Source: Pseudomonadota bacterium (GTDB taxonomy: Bacteria > Pseudomonadota > Alphaproteobacteria > Caulobacterales > Caulobacteraceae). Taken from it: a stretch of DNA of 38,109 nt. Below the pieces are notes generated by a model that was not told where the DNA came from, did no database searches, and saw only the letters and a list, made by a program, of their open reading frames with translations. A program made the position numbers and the translations under genes. The stretch lies in assembly GCA_023424215.1 (NCBI GenBank), contig JAFAEC010000163.1, forward strand, positions 1 to 38,109. Reading direction: 5' to 3'. Position 1 is the first letter of the stretch. Every line of letters starts with the position of its first letter. This document shows positions 14,696 through 22,908 of this stretch, one piece after another.

Positions 14696-15030
14696 GTCCG
14701 GGTTCGCCCGGACTATGGCGATAAACGCGCCTGTAATAAGCGGACCGGACCCGGGTGCGATTCCCGGCGGCTCCACCAATCTTCTCCCCGCGTCATCGGC
14801 GGGCGAGCATGGGGCCGACTAGCATCGACGGACGTGTAAAGAGGTGGCTTTCGCTCGTCCTGGCCCACCGTATCGGGCCATTAAACTACCTGCGAACGAT
14901 AACTTCGCTGGAGAAGTCGCTCTCGCCGCGTAATGCGGTTCGGGTGATTTCGAACACTTAAGTCCTCGGGGTTCAGATCCCGGGGCGGGGCCCGGAGGGC
15001 GCCTGCCAACAGAAGCCCTCCACTTCCGCC
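14696..15030 (+). ncRNA. ssrA: tmRNA, circularly permuted two-piece form
   Basis: Transfer-messenger RNA rescues stalled ribosomes and adds a degradation tag. The gene is permuted, as in Caulobacter and other alphaproteobacteria. The acceptor piece comes first, ending in a T-arm (CCGGG, TGCGATTC, CCGG) and CGGCTCCACCA at 14778. A spacer of about 32 bases follows and would be removed. Then the coding piece opens with GGGGCCGACTAGCATCGACGG at 14811, whose GGGGCCG pairs with CGGCTCC to complete the acceptor stem. The tag frame lies at 14892-14933. A hairpin GGAGGGC/GCCCTCC (14994-15021) lies near the 3' end. The outer boundaries are estimates. Its partner sspB follows on the same strand. Confidence 0.92.
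14892..14933 (+). other. tmRNA-encoded proteolysis tag ANDNFAGEVALAA
   Basis: The resume codon GCG is followed by 12 codons and TAA and gives ANDNFAGEVALAA. With the alanine supplied by the charged tmRNA the full tag is AANDNFAGEVALAA. The C-terminal LAA is the ClpX/ClpA degron. Compared with the Caulobacter crescentus tag (AANDNFAEEFAVAA, from memory), the N-terminal AANDNFA block is kept while E-E-F becomes G-E-V and V becomes L. Confidence 0.88.
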
Positions 15031-15163
15031 AGTCATGGGCCTTCCCCCGCCTGAACGAGGCCGGGCGCGCGCCTGCCGACAGAATCCGGCGCTTTACCCT
15101 CCCGCCATCTTCCGCCCGCCCCCTCGCGCGGCTACACCGTGGGCAGAACAGCCGAGGCGATGC

Positions 15164-15646
15164 ATGGCCGAAGAGACGCCCCCCGTCGACGAGATGCACT
15201 ACGAGCAGCTGGCGCAGGACGCGCTGCGCGGGGTGATCCGCGCCGCCCTCGAGCGTGCGGCGGAACCCGACGGCATCCCGGGCGCGCACCATTTCTACAT
15301 CACCTTCCGCACGCGGGCTCCGGGCGTCACCGTGCCCCCGGACATCCTCGCCAAATACCCCGACGAAATGACGGTGGTGCTGCAGCACCAGTACTGGGAC
15401 CTGAAGGTCGAGCCCAACCGGTTCTCGGTGATGCTCAAGTTCGGCGGCATGCCCAAGGTGCTGGCCATGCCCTATGCCGCGGTGACCCGCTTTTACGATC
15501 CTTCGGTGCAGTTCCTCCTGCAGTTCGAGACGCCCGTCGAGGTGGAGGTGGTCGAGGAAGAAGCGGCCCCGGAGCCTGAGGTCCCCCCGTCGACCGGCGA
15601 CGACGGCCCGAAGGTCGTTTCGCTGGACCAGTTCCGGAAGAAGTAG
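15164..15646 (+). CDS. sspB: SspB-alpha, ClpXP adaptor for ssrA-tagged proteins
   Basis: SspB tethers ssrA-tagged substrates to the ClpXP protease. The 160-residue protein has the compact substrate-binding domain (about 10-125), with HHFYITFRT, LQHQYWDLKV, FSVMLKFGG and the MPYAAVTRFYDPSVQFLLQF strands. An acidic flexible linker follows, then the C-terminal SLDQFRKK that serves as the ClpX-docking peptide in alphaproteobacterial SspB. The ATG at 15164 has GAGG at good spacing; upstream in-frame sequence is Pro/Arg-rich and lies next to ssrA. The tmRNA gene ends about 130 bases upstream, so tag and tag-reader are encoded side by side. Confidence 0.92.
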   Translation: MAEETPPVDEMHYEQLAQDALRGVIRAALERAAEPDGIPGAHHFYITFRTRAPGVTVPPDILAKYPDEMTVVLQHQYWDLKVEPNRFSVMLKFGGMPKVLAMPYAAVTRFYDPSVQFLLQFETPVEVEVVEEEAAPEPEVPPSTGDDGPKVVSLDQFRKK

Positions 15647-15703
15647 GGCCTTTCCCTCCCCGTCCACCGGGCTAACATCCGGCCGGATCAAACGGGGGTG
15701 AGC

Positions 15704-16441
15704 ATGAGGGGTCTCCTCATCCTTTGGCTGGCGGCCGCTCTCTGCGGCACGCCGGCGGCCGCGGCGGAAACCGCGGAAAGTCGTTTCGCCGGCTGGACGG
15801 CGGCCGTCGTCCAGGCCGACTGGCGGGACGGGCGCGGGCGACCCATCGAGGCGTTCGACAACGCCCGCCGCGACCTGGTCGACGCCTTCGTGAGCGCGGG
15901 CTTCATGCGCGACGACATGGTCGAGGTTTCGCTCCGGACCGAGCCGCCGCTCTCCGCCCTGCAAGGACTGGCGGAGACCGCGTCCCGCGCCACTCGCGGT
16001 TGCCTGCTCTACTTCACCTCGCACGGCGCGCCCGACCACCTCGTCTTCGGAGAGGCCCGGATGACGCCCGACGTGATGGCCAATCTCGTGCGCCGCACCT
16101 GCGGGACCCGCCCGATCGTGGTGATCGTCTCGGCCTGCTACTCCGGGCAGTTCGTGAACGCCCTGGAAGGCCCGAACCGCATGGTGCTGACCGCCGCCCG
16201 GCGCGACCGGACCTCCTTCGGCTGCGGAGCCGACGAGCGCTATCCCTGGTTCGACGGCTGCGTGCTGGAGACGCTGCCCGCCGCCGCCGACTTTCTCGCC
16301 CTCGCCGCCGGCGCGCGCGCCTGCGTGGCCCGCAAGGAGGCCGAGGCGGGGGTGGCGCTGCCGTCCGAACCGCAGCTGTTCATCGGAGCCGAGATGCAAC
16401 TGCGTCTGCCGACCCTGCGCTTCGAGAGGCCCGCGCCATGA
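15704..16441 (+). CDS. Secreted C13 family (legumain-like) cysteine peptidase
   Basis: A 245-residue protein with a signal peptide (MRGLLILWLAAALCGTPAAAA, cleavage near residue 21). The rest resembles the caspase-fold peptidase family C13: catalytic His in YFTSHGAP (about residue 107) and catalytic Cys in VIVSACYSGQF (about 145), the latter at the end of a buried strand, as in clan CD. ARMTPDVMANLV and VLTAARRDRTSFGCG between and after these fit the fold. Bacterial members are mostly uncharacterised; legumains cut after Asn/Asp and GPI transamidase is a relative. GGGGGTGA precedes the ATG at 15704; a GTG lies 6 bases upstream. The last codon overlaps the next gene as ATGA. Confidence 0.85.
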   Translation: MRGLLILWLAAALCGTPAAAAETAESRFAGWTAAVVQADWRDGRGRPIEAFDNARRDLVDAFVSAGFMRDDMVEVSLRTEPPLSALQGLAETASRATRGCLLYFTSHGAPDHLVFGEARMTPDVMANLVRRTCGTRPIVVIVSACYSGQFVNALEGPNRMVLTAARRDRTSFGCGADERYPWFDGCVLETLPAAADFLALAAGARACVARKEAEAGVALPSEPQLFIGAEMQLRLPTLRFERPAP

Positions 16442-16869
16442 CCCTGACCGTCGACGACCGGGGCTGGACCCCCGCGTCCTGCCACTGCGGCGCCGTGCGC
16501 TTCCGCGTCCGGCTGGCCGAGGGTCTCGACAGCGCCCGACGATGCGACTGCTCCCTGTGCCGGATGCGCGGAGCGGTGGCGGTCAGCGCCTCGCTTGACG
16601 ACATCGAAATCCTCGCCGGCGCCGACACGCTGGCCGAGTACCGCTTCAACACCGGCGTCGCGCGGCACTTCTTCTGTTCGCACTGCGGGATCTACACCCA
16701 TCACCAGCGCCGCTCGAACCCGGGCCAATACGGCGTCAACGCCGCCTGTCTCGAGGACGTCAGTCCGTTCGACTTCGTCGAGGTCCCGGTCAACGACGGC
16801 CGCAACCACCCGAGCGACGGGGGCGGCGGGATGATCGGCGTGCTGAGGTACGAGTCGATACGGGACTAG
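16438..16869 (+). CDS. GFA family zinc-binding protein
   Basis: A 143-residue protein of the GFA (glutathione-dependent formaldehyde-activating enzyme-like) family. Zinc ligands are visible in SCHCGAVRF, CDCSLCRMRG and FFCSHCGIYTHHQ, in the order typical of the fold. The formaldehyde role of the founding member has been questioned, and most homologues have no known substrate. The start overlaps the stop of the C13 peptidase gene (ATGA), so the two are translationally coupled, though a functional link is unclear: one product is exported, the other cytoplasmic. Its TAG interlocks with the convergent rusA-like stop at CTAG. Confidence 0.9.
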   Translation: MTLTVDDRGWTPASCHCGAVRFRVRLAEGLDSARRCDCSLCRMRGAVAVSASLDDIEILAGADTLAEYRFNTGVARHFFCSHCGIYTHHQRRSNPGQYGVNAACLEDVSPFDFVEVPVNDGRNHPSDGGGGMIGVLRYESIRD

Positions 16870-17219
16870 CGTCGGGCGAAGCAACGCAGCGCGATCCGCT
16901 CGCGCTCCCCCTCCCGGCGTTCGACCAGCAGGCGCGCCACCTGGGCGTCGTCGTGGAACAGATAGCCCTTGATGGCGTCGAGCAGCGCCTTGGCGAGATT
17001 GTCGAGGTCGATGTGCGGCGGCTCGCCGACATGCTCCATGACGATCTCGACCGTGAAGTCGCCCCACGACGGGCGCGAGCTCCACTCCTTGCGCATGAAC
17101 TCGTAGACCAGCGGCTTGTAGTATTTGGCCTGGGTGGTCAGGCCGTCGATGGTGATCTCGACGACGCCGCCGCTCTCGCGGGCGCGCACCTTGCCTGCGC
17201 CGATCCAGCCGGGGGTCAT
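16866..17219 (-). CDS. RusA-like Holliday junction resolvase
   Basis: A 117-residue RusA-family endonuclease. RusA dimers cut four-way DNA junctions. The conserved acidic/lysine signature is present in HIDLDNLAKALLDAIKG (about residues 70-86) and HDDAQVARL (about 89-97), matching the D-x-D-N-x-x-K and D-D positions of the family. Length is normal. RusA genes are often phage-derived, but no phage genes surround this one and its GC matches the chromosome, so it is probably a resident gene. It is convergent with the GFA gene and divergent from fumC. Confidence 0.87.
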   Translation of the reverse strand: MTPGWIGAGKVRARESGGVVEITIDGLTTQAKYYKPLVYEFMRKEWSSRPSWGDFTVEIVMEHVGEPPHIDLDNLAKALLDAIKGYLFHDDAQVARLLVERREGERERIALRCFARR

Positions 17220-17305
17220 GCGTCGCTCCGCCGCGAGCTTGCCCGCCCGCCCCTCCGTGCTACACCGCCGGCCATCCTCCCGCCACGCCTGAAGAGCCTG
17301 CCGAC

Positions 17306-18697
<1,392 letters not shown>

Positions 18698-18728
18698 GTG
18701 CCAGGGCGCCGGTCGGCGGCCGGAGCCG

Positions 18729-18962
18729 TCAGCTCTTCTCCTGCCAGCGCGCCCGGGCCTCGTCCCGGGTGAGGCTGAGGTGGACGTGCTCGTCCACCCG
18801 CTCAACCCAGCTGAGCGGGATCAGGTGATGCTTGAAGCCTGCCGCGAGGTCGAGCTTGGCCAGTTCGATCATGTCGCGGTGAACGTGGTCGACGCGGCCG
18901 ACATGCTCGCCGTCGGAGCCGACGACTTCGAGGTGTTCGCGGATGGCGGACGGGTCTACCAT
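18729..18962 (-). CDS. DUF2171 protein
   Basis: A 77-residue soluble protein matching DUF2171: EHLEVVGSDGEHVGRVDHV, then DMIELAKLDLAAGFKHHLIPLSWV and VDEHVHLSLTRDEA. The pattern resembles PRC-barrel-like small beta proteins. The function is unknown; members are common in alphaproteobacteria. CCGGAG is placed 6 bases before the ATG. It is divergent from the DUF4169 gene, and the 71 bases between them carry several TCCGG inverted repeats. Confidence 0.85.
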   Translation of the reverse strand: MVDPSAIREHLEVVGSDGEHVGRVDHVHRDMIELAKLDLAAGFKHHLIPLSWVERVDEHVHLSLTRDEARARWQEKS

Positions 18963-19033
18963 GGAGAACTCCGGACGACGGGGATGTCCGGAAAAACCGT
19001 CCGGCGCGACGCCGGTTGCATCGCGGAGGCAGC

Positions 19034-19210
19034 ATGGGCGAGGTCGTCAATCTGAACCGGGCGCGCAAGGATCGCGCGAAGGCCGCCGCGAAGGCGACCG
19101 CCGCCGCCAACCGGGCTTCCCACGGCAGCACGAAGGCCGAGCGCGCGAAGACCGCCAGGGAGCGCGAGCGGGCCGCCCGACTGCTGGACGGGGCGAAGCG
19201 GGAGGACTGA
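19034..19210 (+). CDS. DUF4169 protein
   Basis: A 58-residue, highly charged, mostly helical protein. The N-terminal MGEVVNLNRARKDRAKAAA and NRASHGSTKAER segments are the hallmark of DUF4169, an alphaproteobacterial family of unknown function. GGAGG is well placed before the ATG at 19034. The following small gene starts with a GTG one base after its stop. Confidence 0.82.
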   Translation: MGEVVNLNRARKDRAKAAAKATAAANRASHGSTKAERAKTARERERAARLLDGAKRED

Positions 19211-19211
19211 G

Positions 19212-19370
19212 GTGCCCGGTCGCGAGGAGAAGCGCCGCCTGCAACGGGGCCTGATCCCCATGCTGATCGCCATCCGGGTGCAGGAGACGCGCAAGCGCAG
19301 GGAAGCCGAGGCGGCGGCCAGGGCGGAGGGACGTCCACCGCCGAAACCGACGAAGAAGGGCTGGTTCTAG
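19212..19370 (+). CDS. Small basic hypothetical protein
   Basis: A 52-residue frame starting at GTG, one base after the DUF4169 stop. It has a short hydrophobic segment (LIPMLIAIRVQE), flanked by very basic sequence, and ends PKPTKKGWF. GGAGGACTGAG upstream serves as ribosome binding site, inside the end of the previous gene. The tight spacing and the interlocked CTAG stop with the convergent transporter gene support it. No family is recognised. Confidence 0.55.
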   Translation: MPGREEKRRLQRGLIPMLIAIRVQETRKRREAEAAARAEGRPPPKPTKKGWF

Positions 19371-20311
19371 GCCGCCGACACCCGCGGCGCGCGGATCATC
19401 AGCACCTGTCCGGTCAGCACCAGTCCGAGGCCCGCCAGCGCCAGCCATCCGAACCGCGCGTGCTCGAACAGCACCGACACCAGCATGGCGATGGGCGGCG
19501 TCAGGGCCGAGATGTAGCTGGCGAGGGCGTAGCCGCGGGTGCGGGCGATGCCGAAATAGACCACGAAGGCGATCACCGAGCCGAACACCGACAGGTAGAC
19601 CAGAGAGCCCAGATAGGCCGCGGTCGGTTCGATCGACCATTCCACCCCGGTGGCGAGGCCGTAGAGCGCCAGCATGCCGGTCCCGTACGCCATCGCCCAG
19701 GCGGTCGACGGGATCACCGCCGACCCGGCTTCCTGGCCTCGCCAGGCGAAGTAGTTGCCGAAGGCCGAGGCCGCCACCGCCGTGAAGGCGAAGCCGACGC
19801 CGGCCAGGCTGGCGCCCGACAGGCCGCCCGACAGAACCTCGGAGCCGGACAGCACCGCGACCCCGACCACGCCCAGTACGGCGCCGCCCCACGCCGCCAG
19901 TGCCGAGCGCTGGCGCGCGGCGACGCGGAACAGGATCAGGTTGAGAAAGGCGAGCGAGGCGAAGATCACCGCCACCACGGCCGAGGCGATGCGGCCCTCG
20001 GCGGCGTAGGTGAAGCTGTAGCTGATCGAGAAGGCGAACACCCCCTGCCCCAACGCCGCGAGATGCTGGGTGCGGGTCAGCCGGAGTGAACGGCCGGTCA
20101 GCAGGCAGCCCGCGAAAATCAGGACCGCGGCGAGGCCGAAGCGCCAGACGATGGAGGCGACGGGGTCCACCGTGCCCAGCTGCAGGGTGATGGCGTACCA
20201 GGTGGTGCCCCAGATGAGGGCGCAGAGGCCGACGCCGCCGATCGCCAGCAGCGTCGCCCGGGACAGGCCGGGAGCCTTGGGCGGCGCGAGGGAGTCGGAC
20301 GGCGCGGTCAT
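19367..20311 (-). CDS. EamA family (DMT superfamily) transporter
   Basis: A 314-residue inner-membrane protein with about ten hydrophobic segments arranged as two EamA repeats (about 20-150 and 165-305). The first repeat has the common LIWGTTWYAI segment near its start. Family members are drug/metabolite exporters, often of amino acids or their derivatives; the substrate cannot be predicted. The ATG at 20311 is preferred over a TTG nine bases upstream; the ribosome binding site is weak. The C-terminus ends in a short basic tail (IRAPRVSAA). It shares its stop region (CTAG) with the small convergent gene. Confidence 0.93.
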   Translation of the reverse strand: MTAPSDSLAPPKAPGLSRATLLAIGGVGLCALIWGTTWYAITLQLGTVDPVASIVWRFGLAAVLIFAGCLLTGRSLRLTRTQHLAALGQGVFAFSISYSFTYAAEGRIASAVVAVIFASLAFLNLILFRVAARQRSALAAWGGAVLGVVGVAVLSGSEVLSGGLSGASLAGVGFAFTAVAASAFGNYFAWRGQEAGSAVIPSTAWAMAYGTGMLALYGLATGVEWSIEPTAAYLGSLVYLSVFGSVIAFVVYFGIARTRGYALASYISALTPPIAMLVSVLFEHARFGWLALAGLGLVLTGQVLMIRAPRVSAA

Positions 20312-20401
20312 GCTCGCCAAGTGGACCGGCGGGCGCGGTCGCGCAAGCCGAGGATTGGAGCGCGGCTCACAAGCCCGCCTTATGCCTCCGGAAGCGGACG
20401 G

Positions 20402-21151
20402 TCAGGCGCGCAGCTTCAGCGCCAGACGGACGCCCGCGGGGACGGCGTGATAGACCGTGGGCCGACGCAGGCGCAGCTCCCGACGGGCTTCCTCCAGCGG
20501 TCGGTCCAGCAGGGCCTCATAGTCCAGCGCCGGGAGCCAGCGCGCCTCGCGACCCAGACGATACGCCTGCAGCACCGCCCGGAACGCGGGCACGGCAGGG
20601 TTCTCCTTGCGGATCTCCGCCGCGGCGCCGAGCCCGATGAAGGCGAAGCCGAGGTTGCCGGTCTGGGCGTAGGAGAAGGCCACCACGCAGGCTTCCCCCA
20701 GGGCGTCCGTCTCGTAGCCGGTCAGGATGTGCCAGACATCGTGCACGTCCCGGACGCGGCGGGTGTACCAGATCACCGGGTGGGGCGCGTCGGCCAGCGG
20801 GGCGACCTTGCGCGACTCGATCGCCAGTCCTTCGGCCGTGAAGCCCCGCGCCTCGCGGAACTCGCGATACGCCGCGCCCACGCTGCCGGGGCCGAAGCGG
20901 GCCAGCCAGGCCGGATCGTCCAGTTTCTCTGCCAGCTCCTCGCGCAGGAAGGCCTGCCGGCCGCCTTCCATGGTCCTGAGCATGCGGTCGTAGCCCCGCC
21001 GCAGCGAGCGACCCGACAGGGCGCGCATGATCTCGAAGACCTGGGCGGTGTCCTCCTTGTCGCGGACAAGGCGACGGAAGGCCTGAAGGGCCTTCAGCGG
21101 CTCGAGACGCTGCGGGCGGAGACGGGTGAACTCGACGTCGGCGGCGGTCAT
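20402..21151 (-). CDS. coq4: Coq4 family ubiquinone biosynthesis protein
   Basis: Coq4 proteins are required for ubiquinone synthesis, in eukaryotes and some alphaproteobacteria, as scaffold or decarboxylase/hydroxylase of the ring. The 249-residue protein carries the Zn-binding signature HDVWHILTGY (HDxxH, about 135-144) followed by the conserved Glu in LGEACVVAF about a dozen residues on. Other typical segments are MRALSGRS, RFGPGSVGAAYREF and ALDYEALLDRPLEEAR. The ATG at 21151 is used; longer versions starting at 21178 or above remain possible. An inverted repeat (GTGAAC-ATC-GTTCAC) lies about 50 bases upstream and may regulate it or the divergent RHH gene. Confidence 0.85.
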   Translation of the reverse strand: MTAADVEFTRLRPQRLEPLKALQAFRRLVRDKEDTAQVFEIMRALSGRSLRRGYDRMLRTMEGGRQAFLREELAEKLDDPAWLARFGPGSVGAAYREFREARGFTAEGLAIESRKVAPLADAPHPVIWYTRRVRDVHDVWHILTGYETDALGEACVVAFSYAQTGNLGFAFIGLGAAAEIRKENPAVPAFRAVLQAYRLGREARWLPALDYEALLDRPLEEARRELRLRRPTVYHAVPAGVRLALKLRA

Positions 21152-21197
21152 GGGGGCGATCCTGTCCAACAACATCATAGCCCGGACGACGACGCAG

Positions 21198-21212
21198 GTG
21201 AACATCGTTCAC
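21198..21212. promoter_or_regulatory. Candidate operator: GTGAAC-N3-GTTCAC inverted repeat
   Basis: A perfect 6-bp inverted repeat with a 3-base spacer in the 100-base gap between coq4 and the RHH_4 gene. Size and symmetry suit a dimeric helix-turn-helix repressor such as a TetR-type protein. No regulator of that type is encoded next to it, so this is a candidate only. Confidence 0.4.
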
Positions 21213-21251
21213 ATTCGCCCGGCGGGCCGGGTTCCGCTAGGGTCGGCGACG

Positions 21252-21488
21252 ATGTTGAGGAAGCGCTCCGTCTCCCTGTCCGGCCACGCCACCTCGGTGG
21301 CGCTGGAGCCCGAATTCTGGGCCGTGCTGGACGAGATCGGGGCCCAGATGGGCCTCGGCCACGCCGGCCTGATGAAGCGCATCGACGAGCGCCGCGGCCG
21401 CGTGCCCCTCGCCTCCTCCTGCCGGCTGCTGGCGCTGGCCTGGGCGGGCGGCGACCGAACCTTCGCCGAACAGGAGTCGCCCGATTGA
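21252..21488 (+). CDS. Ribbon-helix-helix (RHH_4) protein
   Basis: A 78-residue protein of the RHH_4 type, common in alphaproteobacteria. The N-terminal strand LRKRSVSLSGHATSVALE would form the ribbon, followed by helices FWAVLDEIGAQMG and HAGLMKRIDERRG, and the C-terminal LASSCRLLALAWAGG. Such proteins are presumed DNA-binding, though the family has little experimental work. The ATG at 21252 is preceded by AGGG. It is divergent from coq4, and the inverted repeat between them could be its own operator. Confidence 0.82.
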   Translation: MLRKRSVSLSGHATSVALEPEFWAVLDEIGAQMGLGHAGLMKRIDERRGRVPLASSCRLLALAWAGGDRTFAEQESPD

Positions 21489-21530
21489 CTCGGTCCGGGG
21501 TTGGCGCATGGTGACGCCTGGAGGCGCGTC

Positions 21531-22247
21531 ATGACCGACAACCGACTGATCCCCGCCATCGTCTTCGGCGGGCTGCTGGCCGTGGGGATGATCGGAGGCG
21601 GCGCCCTGATCGGTCAGGGCGTGATCAACGCGCGGGTCGGCGACCGGACCGTCAGCGTGCGCGGGCTGGCGGAGCGGGACGTGCGGGCCGATCTCGCCAT
21701 CCTGCCGGTCCGGTTCACCGCCTCGGGCGAGGTTCTGTCGGAGGTGCAGGCGCGGATCGACGGCGACCTGGCCATCGTCCGCCGCTTCCTGGCCCAGCAG
21801 GGCTATCCGGCCGACGCCGTCACCCTCGGCCGGCTCGAGGTCGCCGACCGGCGCGCCCGCGAGTACGGCAGCCAGGACCAGGGGCCCCGCTTCATCCTCG
21901 CGCAGACCGTGATCGTCCGCACCAGCGACGTCGACCGGGTGCAGAACACCACACGGGCGCTGAACGACCTGATCCGGCAGGGGGTGGTCCTGCAGGACTT
22001 CAACGGACCCAGCTACATCTTCACCCGGCTGAACGACGTGCGCCCCGCGATGATCGCAGAGGCCACCGCCTCGGCGCGCTCAGGCGCCGAGCAGTTCGCC
22101 AAGGACTCAGGCACGGGCGTGGGCGCGATCCGCGAAGCGTCGCAGGGCTATTTCGAGATCCTCGCCCGCGACGAGAGCGGCGACGAGCGCCAGACCCCTG
22201 ACAAGAAGGTCCGCGTCGTCACCACCATTCGGTACGCCCTGCGCTGA
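21531..22247 (+). CDS. SIMPL domain protein
   Basis: A 238-residue protein with an N-terminal membrane anchor (about 7-30, LIPAIVFGGLLAVGMIGGG), then a periplasmic SIMPL (DUF541) domain. The start of the domain, RTVSVRGLAERDVRADLAIL, is diagnostic, followed by paired alpha/beta halves with QTVIVRTSDVDRV and RPAMIAEATASARSGAEQFAKDSG. SIMPL proteins form ring or channel-like oligomers in characterised cases; most are linked to cell-envelope or stress roles. GGAGG precedes the ATG at 21531. It is convergent with the EcfG-driven pair of small membrane proteins, only 3 bases from the stop. Confidence 0.9.
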   Translation: MTDNRLIPAIVFGGLLAVGMIGGGALIGQGVINARVGDRTVSVRGLAERDVRADLAILPVRFTASGEVLSEVQARIDGDLAIVRRFLAQQGYPADAVTLGRLEVADRRAREYGSQDQGPRFILAQTVIVRTSDVDRVQNTTRALNDLIRQGVVLQDFNGPSYIFTRLNDVRPAMIAEATASARSGAEQFAKDSGTGVGAIREASQGYFEILARDESGDERQTPDKKVRVVTTIRYALR

Positions 22248-22250
22248 GCC

Positions 22251-22577
22251 TCACTCGGCCGGGGCGGGCCCCGGCTCGGGCAGGCTCGGCGGCTCGACCG
22301 GCGGCGGGTTCGGCAGGTCCGGGAGCTCCGGCGCCTGCGGCAGCGTCGGCGTCGGCACGTCGACGTCGATGTCCACATCGGTCGGATTGGGCGTGTCGAC
22401 GCCGCCGTTCGACAGCATGAACACGACGATGATCACCAGCACGACGATCAGCCCGCCGACCAGGAAGGCCACCCAGCTTCCGCCGCCGCCGCGGCGCTCG
22501 GGCGGATTGTTGATAGTGGTGTGATGCACCACCTCGGGCCGGCGGTCCTCCGGCGGGGGAACGTTCGGATCGGTCAT
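22251..22577 (-). CDS. Small single-span membrane protein (second gene of pair)
   Basis: A 108-residue protein: a Pro/charged N-terminal part (about 1-32), one transmembrane segment (about 34-56, WVAFLVGGLIVVLVIIVVFML), and an acidic/Pro-rich periplasmic tail containing DVDIDVDVP and Pro-Glu-Pro repeats. The layout (TM, then a V-D-V-D block, then a Pro tail) repeats that of the gene 3 bases upstream, so the two are probably related. No known domain. It is the second gene of a unit with an EcfG promoter in front, suggesting a general-stress role in the envelope. Confidence 0.72.
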   Translation of the reverse strand: MTDPNVPPPEDRRPEVVHHTTINNPPERRGGGGSWVAFLVGGLIVVLVIIVVFMLSNGGVDTPNPTDVDIDVDVPTPTLPQAPELPDLPNPPPVEPPSLPEPGPAPAE

Positions 22578-22580
22578 CGG

Positions 22581-22787
22581 TCAGCCTTCCGCGGGGGCGG
22601 GAACGGACGGGGCCGACACTTCCGGCAGGTCGACGTCGACGTTGACGTCCTTTTCGCCGCCGCCGAGGCCGCCGCCGGCGAAGACGAAGTAGGCCACGAT
22701 GGCCAGCACCACGACCACGGCGCCGATGATGAAGGCCATCCCGGCGTTGCCGCCGCCGCCGGTGTTGTTGTTGATGTTGTCGGCCAT
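22581..22787 (-). CDS. Small single-span membrane protein (first gene of pair)
   Basis: A 68-residue protein: Asn/Gly-rich N-terminus (MADNINNNTGGGGNAG), one transmembrane helix (about 17-38), a Gly-rich hinge, then VNVDVDLPEVSAPSVPAPAE. It resembles the following gene in architecture and in the V-D-V-D-x-P motif. GGAGGTGG precedes the ATG. A perfect EcfG-type promoter lies 34 bases upstream of the start codon. The function is unknown. Confidence 0.75.
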   Translation of the reverse strand: MADNINNNTGGGGNAGMAFIIGAVVVVLAIVAYFVFAGGGLGGGEKDVNVDVDLPEVSAPSVPAPAEG

Positions 22788-22820
22788 GGGCCACCTCCGC
22801 AGTTGTCCTGTGGCCGACCA

Positions 22821-22846
22821 AACGGAGGCGTGGCCGTAACGGTTCC
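22821..22846 (-). promoter_or_regulatory. EcfG (general stress sigma) promoter
   Basis: On the minus strand GGAAC (22846-22842) is followed by exactly 17 bases and CGTT (22824-22821), a perfect match to the known EcfG/SigT consensus GGAAC-N16/17-CGTT. The predicted transcription start near 22813 leaves a leader of about 26 bases with a strong ribosome binding site before the first small membrane-protein gene. Confidence 0.75.
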
Positions 22847-22908
22847 GCCGGCGTCGACCGGGAGCGGCTGACAAGCGGACGCGTGCTCCTTATGTTCCGT
22901 CGGCTCCC

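Noticed and set aside
18963..19033. Several TCCGG-containing inverted repeats between the DUF2171 and DUF4169 genes as an operator array
   Set aside because: The motif is short and common at this GC content, spacing is irregular and no regulator is adjacent. Left as a note only.
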